64,000 nucleotides of DNA, from contig DASXGX010000042.1 in the NCBI GenBank assembly GCA_036488815.1, positions 1 to 64,000 of the forward strand, written 5' to 3'. Made by a program: the position numbers and the translations under genes. This DNA comes from Roseiarcus sp036488815. Its GTDB lineage: Bacteria > Pseudomonadota > Alphaproteobacteria > Rhizobiales > Beijerinckiaceae. Below are positions 60,087 through 64,000 of this stretch, one piece after another. The notes under the pieces are model-generated. The model was given only the letters and a program-made list of their open reading frames with translations. It had not been told where the DNA came from and made no database searches. Numbering within the stretch: position 1 is the first letter of the stretch; every line of letters starts with the position of its first letter.

Positions 60087-61391
60087 ATGGCGGTCACCCT
60101 CGACATGGGCGCGGCGGATTTCGAGCCACGCTTCCGCGCGCTGCTCGAGGCCAAGCGCGAATCCTCCGTCGACGTCGATGCAGCGGTCGCCGCAATCATC
60201 GCCGAGGTGCGGGCGCGCGGCGACGCCGCGGTCGCCGAGTACACGTTGCGGTTCGACCGGGTCGATCTGACGCGTTCCGGGTTTCGCGTCGGCGCCGAGG
60301 AAATCGACGCCGCGGTCGCCGCCTGCGATCCCAACGCCCTGCGGGCGCTGGAGTTCGCGCACGAACGCGTGCTCGCCTACCACCGGCGCCAGGCCCCTGC
60401 CGACGTCGCCTTCGTCGACGGGCTCGGCGTCGAACTCGGCTGGCGCTGGCGTGCGATCGATTCCGTCGGGCTTTACGTGCCGGGAGGCGCCGCGAGCTAT
60501 CCCTCCTCGGTGATCATGAACGCGGCCCCCGCGAAGGTCGCGGGCTGCCGTCGCATCGCCATGGTCGTGCCGACGCCGGACGGCAAGCTCAATCCGCTGG
60601 TGCTCGCCGCTGCGAAGATCGCCGGCGTTTCCGAAATCTATCGCCTGGGCGGCGCGCAGGCGATCGCGGCGCTCGCCTATGGGACCGAGAGCATCGAGCC
60701 CGTGGCGAAGATCGTCGGGCCCGGCAACGCCTATGTCGCGGCGGCGAAGCGGCGCGTCTTCGGCGTCGTCGGCATCGACATGATCGCCGGGCCGTCGGAG
60801 GTCGTGGTGCTCGCCGATCGAAGCGCCGATCCGCGCTTCGTCGCCGCCGATCTGCTCGCCCAGGCGGAGCACGACGAGGCGGCGCAATCGATCCTCATCA
60901 CCGACGACGCGGCCGTGGCGCGCGCAGTGAGCGAGGCCCTGGAGGCCCAGCTCGCCGAACTGCCGCGCGCGGCGATCGCCGGCGCGAGCTGGCGCGACTA
61001 CGGCGCGATCATTCTCGCGCCCAGCCTCGCCGCGGCGGCGCCGCTCGTCGATCGCCTCGCCCCCGAGCACCTCGAAATCATCGCGCGCGACGCCGACGCG
61101 CTGAGCCTCAAGATCAACAATGCGGGCGCGATCTTCCTCGGCCCCTTCACGCCTGAGGCGATCGGCGACTATGTCGGCGGCTCGAATCATGTTCTGCCGA
61201 CCTCGCGCTCGGCGCGCTTCTCCTCCGGCCTCGGCGTGCCCGATTTTCTCAAGCGCACTTCCATCCTGAAGTGCGACGCCAAATCGCTGGCGGCGCTGGG
61301 GCCCGCCGCGGTTACGCTCGGCGAGGCCGAGGGCCTGCAGGCTCACGCGCGTTCGGTCGCATTGCGCCTCGCCGGGGGCGGGCCGGCATGA
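60087..61391 (+). CDS. hisD: Histidinol dehydrogenase HisD
   Basis: Catalyses the last two oxidations of histidine biosynthesis with zinc and NAD. It is 434 residues. Landmarks are YVPGGAASYPSSVIMNA, RLGGAQAIAALAYGTESI, KIVGPGNAYVAAAKR, GPSEVVVLAD, the zinc/catalytic QAEHDEAAQS and APEHLEII. The downstream UPF0262 gene starts inside its stop codon (ATGA). Confidence 0.94.
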   Translation: MAVTLDMGAADFEPRFRALLEAKRESSVDVDAAVAAIIAEVRARGDAAVAEYTLRFDRVDLTRSGFRVGAEEIDAAVAACDPNALRALEFAHERVLAYHRRQAPADVAFVDGLGVELGWRWRAIDSVGLYVPGGAASYPSSVIMNAAPAKVAGCRRIAMVVPTPDGKLNPLVLAAAKIAGVSEIYRLGGAQAIAALAYGTESIEPVAKIVGPGNAYVAAAKRRVFGVVGIDMIAGPSEVVVLADRSADPRFVAADLLAQAEHDEAAQSILITDDAAVARAVSEALEAQLAELPRAAIAGASWRDYGAIILAPSLAAAAPLVDRLAPEHLEIIARDADALSLKINNAGAIFLGPFTPEAIGDYVGGSNHVLPTSRSARFSSGLGVPDFLKRTSILKCDAKSLAALGPAAVTLGEAEGLQAHARSVALRLAGGGPA

Positions 61392-61876
61392 CAGAGGCCA
61401 CGCCGCCATCGCGGAATCGCCTCGTCGCGGTGACGCTCGACGAGGCTTCGATTCCGCGCGGCGTCGCCGACCGCGATCATGAGCGTGACGTCGCGATCTT
61501 CGATCTCGTCGAAGAGAACAGCTTTGGCGTCCCCGGCCGCGACCAAGGGCCCTACAGCTTGAGGGTCGCACAGTCCGAATCGCGGCTGAACTTCGAGGTT
61601 CGCTCGCAGGCCGGCGCCGTCGTCTCGGAGTTCTCCGTCTCGATGACGCCGTTTCGGCCGCTGCTGAAGGATTATTTCCTGGTCTGCGAGACCTATTATT
61701 CGGCGATCCGCTCGGCCAGCCCGCGTCAGATCGAGGCGATCGACCGCGAGCGGTCGGCGCTCCACAACGAGGGCGCCGAGCTCGTCGCGTCCCGTTTCGC
61801 TGATAAAGTCGACATCGACGAGGCGACCACGCGGCGTCTTTTCACGCTTCTGTCCGCACTACATTGGAAGACATGA
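61388..61876 (+). CDS. UPF0262 family protein
   Basis: A 162-residue conserved alphaproteobacterial protein of unknown function. Typical blocks are RLVAVTLDEASIPRGVADRD, ERDVAIFDLVEENSF and FRPLLKDYFLVCETYYSAIR; HNEGAELVASRF lies near the C-terminus. Overlaps hisD and the methyltransferase by four bases each. In many relatives a low-molecular-weight phosphatase and infA follow; that order is broken here. Confidence 0.85.
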   Translation: MTEATPPSRNRLVAVTLDEASIPRGVADRDHERDVAIFDLVEENSFGVPGRDQGPYSLRVAQSESRLNFEVRSQAGAVVSEFSVSMTPFRPLLKDYFLVCETYYSAIRSASPRQIEAIDRERSALHNEGAELVASRFADKVDIDEATTRRLFTLLSALHWKT

Positions 61877-62541
61877 AGCGGACGGCGGAAGAGCGAGCTT
61901 CGTTCATCCGCGACAATACGCGGCTCCTCGCGCCGCCCTTGGCGCCCGAGATGCGCCTGCGCCTCGCCGACGAAGCCGTGGATCTCTGGCGCAAGACGGA
62001 GGAGGAACTCGGCGAGATGGGGCTGCCGCCGCCGTTCTGGGCTTTCGCATGGGCGGGAGGGCAAGCGCTGGCGCGCTACGTTCTGGACAATCCCCACTTC
62101 GTCGCCGGCCGCAGCGTGCTCGACTTCGCTTCCGGCTCGGGCGTCGTCGCCATCGCGGCGTCGCTGGCGGGGGCGGCGCATGTCGAGGCGAGCGAGATCG
62201 ATGAATTTGCCGAAGTCGCGATCGCAATGAACGCGGCCGAGAACGGCGCGGCGATCAGCGTGCTGGCCGAGGACGTCGTCGGCGCCGACCGCGGCTGGGA
62301 CGTCATCCTCGCCGGCGACGTCTCCTATCAAAAGGACATGGCGGAGGCCGCGACGGCTTGGCTGGAGCGGCTCGCTGCGCGCGGCGCGCTCGTCCTCATA
62401 GGCGACCCGCGCCGCAACTATCTCGCCCTCGACAGGCTGGAATGCGTGACCGAATACAGCGTGCCGGTGACGCGGGCGTTGGAAGACACCGAGATCAAGC
62501 GCGCCGGCGTGTTCCGCTTCGGCACGCCGCGCGTCGGCTAA
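61873..62541 (+). CDS. ETF-beta-type protein lysine methyltransferase homologue
   Basis: A 222-residue class I SAM methyltransferase. Motif I is VLDFASGSGVVAIAASLAGA; the acidic post-I residue lies in EASEIDEFAEVA; the post-II motif is GDVSYQ, i.e. the DxxY of family 16 protein lysine methyltransferases. LPPPFWAFAWAGGQALARYV closely resembles METTL20-type enzymes that methylate the beta subunit of electron transfer flavoprotein. The ATG at 61873 overlaps the UPF0262 stop. An alternative TTG at 61864 exists. The target is inferred. Confidence 0.75.
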   Translation: MKRTAEERASFIRDNTRLLAPPLAPEMRLRLADEAVDLWRKTEEELGEMGLPPPFWAFAWAGGQALARYVLDNPHFVAGRSVLDFASGSGVVAIAASLAGAAHVEASEIDEFAEVAIAMNAAENGAAISVLAEDVVGADRGWDVILAGDVSYQKDMAEAATAWLERLAARGALVLIGDPRRNYLALDRLECVTEYSVPVTRALEDTEIKRAGVFRFGTPRVG

Positions 62542-62678
62542 GCGGCGCGGCTGGTCCGCGCAGTTCCCAGAAAACTGTCACCCATCACCCCGGTCCCGTC
62601 CGACGCCCGCAAAGGCCTGCGCCGCGCTGAGGGATCCCGTGTTCGTCGGGGGATAAGCGCGGGTCGAATTGGCGCCCC

Positions 62679-64000
62679 TCAAGCGGCGGCGTGCACTTCC
62701 TCGAGGCGCACGTCGTAGCCCCAGAGGCGGCGGATGTGGCGCATCGTCTCGTCGCGGGTTCCGACATCGAGCCGCACCCCGTCGCGCACGGTGTGCTGCA
62801 GGATCAGTTCGCGATTGCCGAGAAGGTCGACGTCCGCGACTTGGATGTCCGGCTCGCTGGCGCCGACATCGTAGCTCTCGGCGAGGATCTCCCGCACCCG
62901 CCGATAGCCTTCGGCGTCGTGGATCGCCTCGACGCGATAGTTCGGCTCGTCGGCCTTGTCGGACAGCGCGAACAGCTTGAACTGCCGGATCAGGTGAGGG
63001 CTGAGGAACTGCCGCACGAAGGACTCGTCGCGGAAGTTCGACCAGATGTCCTTCAAGGCGCCGCGCCAGTCGGTGCGCCCGGCGAGGTCGGGGAACCACT
63101 CGTGGTCTTCGGCTGTCGGGGTGACGCAGATGCGCTGAATGTCTTGCATCATCGCGAAGCCGAGGGCGTAAGGATTGACCCCGTTGTAGCGGGGATCGTC
63201 GAACTCCGGCTGAAAGACGACGTTCGAGTGACTGTGCAAGATCTCCAGCAGCGCGCCTTCGGAGATCAGGCCTTTCTCAAACAGCTTGTTCACGATGTAG
63301 TAGTGGACGAACGTCGCGCAGCCTTCGTTCATCAGCTTGGTCTGACGCTGCGGGTAGAAATACTGCGCGATGTTGCGGACGATCCGCAGCAATTCGCGCT
63401 GCCAGTCTTGCAGCATCGGGCTGTTCTTTTCCAGGAAGTACAGCAGATTTTCCTCAGGCAGGCGCAGGCGCTGCTTGCGTTCGCGCACGTCCGCGTCGGT
63501 GAGATCCGCCGCGCGGGCGTTGGGGGAGGTCGGCACGGTGCGCCATAGGTCCCTGTAGCTGCGCGCCGCGTCCTCCGCCCGATCGCGCCGGCGTCTCTCA
63601 TATTCGCCGAGCTTGAGCTTGGTGGCGCGGCGATAGCGGAAGACGCCCTGATTCATCAGCGCGTGCGCCGCGTCGAGCGTCGTCTCGACGGCCGAGACGC
63701 CATGCCGCTCCTCGCATTCCAGCACGTAGCGTTTGGCGAAATCGAGATAGTCGAGAATGCTGCTCGGATCCGTCCATTGCTGGAACAGATAGTTGTTCTT
63801 GAAGAAGTGGTTGTGGCCGAACGCCGCGTGCGCGAGCACCAGCGTCTGCATCGCCATCGTGTTCTCCTCCATGTAGTAGCTGATACATGGATCGGAGTTG
63901 ATGACGATTTCGTAAGCCAGCGCCTGGTAGCCCTTGCGGTACAGCGCCTCGTCACGCACGAAGCGCTTGCCGAACGACCAATGAGCGTACATCAGCGGCA
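62679..64000 (-). CDS. SpoVR family protein, N-terminus outside the window
   Basis: The C-terminal 440 residues or so of a SpoVR/YcgB protein. Recognisable blocks are MYAHWSFGKRF, YYMEENTMAMQTLVLAHAAF, GHNHFFKNNYLF, LMNEGCATFVHYYI and NPYALGFAMMQDIQRIC. SpoVR proteins usually lie downstream of a PrkA-type kinase and a DUF444 protein in a stress-linked operon; those genes would be beyond base 64000. The function is unknown. It converges with the methyltransferase gene. Confidence 0.9.
   Translation of the reverse strand, partial: PLMYAHWSFGKRFVRDEALYRKGYQALAYEIVINSDPCISYYMEENTMAMQTLVLAHAAFGHNHFFKNNYLFQQWTDPSSILDYLDFAKRYVLECEERHGVSAVETTLDAAHALMNQGVFRYRRATKLKLGEYERRRRDRAEDAARSYRDLWRTVPTSPNARAADLTDADVRERKQRLRLPEENLLYFLEKNSPMLQDWQRELLRIVRNIAQYFYPQRQTKLMNEGCATFVHYYIVNKLFEKGLISEGALLEILHSHSNVVFQPEFDDPRYNGVNPYALGFAMMQDIQRICVTPTAEDHEWFPDLAGRTDWRGALKDIWSNFRDESFVRQFLSPHLIRQFKLFALSDKADEPNYRVEAIHDAEGYRRVREILAESYDVGASEPDIQVADVDLLGNRELILQHTVRDGVRLDVGTRDETMRHIRRLWGYDVRLEEVHAAA

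Noticed and set aside
1..64000. CRISPR arrays, tRNA or rRNA genes, insertion sequences, prophage
   Set aside because: Looked for on both strands; no regular spacer-repeat pattern, cloverleaf, transposase or integrase was found.

Overview
The window reads as a high-GC alphaproteobacterial chromosome segment, most likely Hyphomicrobiales (Beijerinckiaceae/Methylocystaceae-like). The evidence is a class I lysyl-tRNA synthetase, an ethylmalonyl-CoA mutase, a near-complete hopanoid (hpn) locus, an alphaproteobacterial division cluster with CtrA-type sites, and the murA-DUF2948-hisD-UPF0262 block. No tRNA, rRNA, CRISPR array, phage or insertion sequence was seen. The genus is an inference.

Region 1 (1-13.4 kb) is mostly central carbon and branched-chain metabolism. 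It holds a window-cut lysK with an in-frame TGA; an SDR plus an isocitrate/isopropylmalate dehydrogenase-family pair; a YceI protein divergent from a LysR regulator; a complete branched-chain 2-oxoacid dehydrogenase operon (E1alpha, E1beta, E2, E3); and, on the minus strand, a LysR regulator, ethylmalonyl-CoA mutase and a small coupled membrane protein. Branched-chain acyl-CoA breakdown and the ethylmalonyl-CoA pathway are metabolically linked.

Region 2 (13.6-23.8 kb) is accessory. MobB sits next to an FdhF/YdeP-type molybdenum oxidoreductase that has a highly structured leader. A CUT2-like ABC transporter follows in an operon with a cyclase-family hydrolase and an amidase, and a ROK regulator faces it. 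This looks like an uptake-and-hydrolysis cassette for an unknown amide-type substrate.

Region 3 (24-43.6 kb) is the hopanoid locus. hpnA-B-C-D-E-shc-G run on the plus strand with ATGA overlaps at every junction from hpnA through shc; hpnG starts a few bases after shc. hpnL-I-J-K, ispH and hpnH run towards them on the minus strand. Upstream are hpnN (RND exporter), an MlaA-like outer-membrane lipoprotein gene and hpnM (MlaC-like). Synthesis (FPP to squalene to hopene), side-chain building (HpnH, HpnG), head-group modification (HpnI, HpnK, HpnJ) and export (HpnN, HpnM, MlaA-like) lie together. hpnG and hpnH overlap tail to tail by 60 bases.

Region 4 (43.7-49 kb) holds detoxification and lipid genes. 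An esterase and a ring-cleaving dioxygenase resemble MhqD/MhqO. A divergent TetR gene has a palindrome over its -10 box and start codon. Then come an SDR, an HSL-type esterase and a membrane fatty-acid desaturase.

Region 5 (49-64 kb) is cell envelope and division: ddl-ftsQ-ftsA-ftsZ behind two CtrA-type boxes, then lpxC, bamD, recN, a small basic protein, murA, DUF2948, hisD, UPF0262 and an ETF-beta-type lysine methyltransferase homologue. A minus-strand spoVR is cut by the window end.

Intergenic gaps carry a family of CTCTCCCGC/GCGGGAGAG hairpin repeats.
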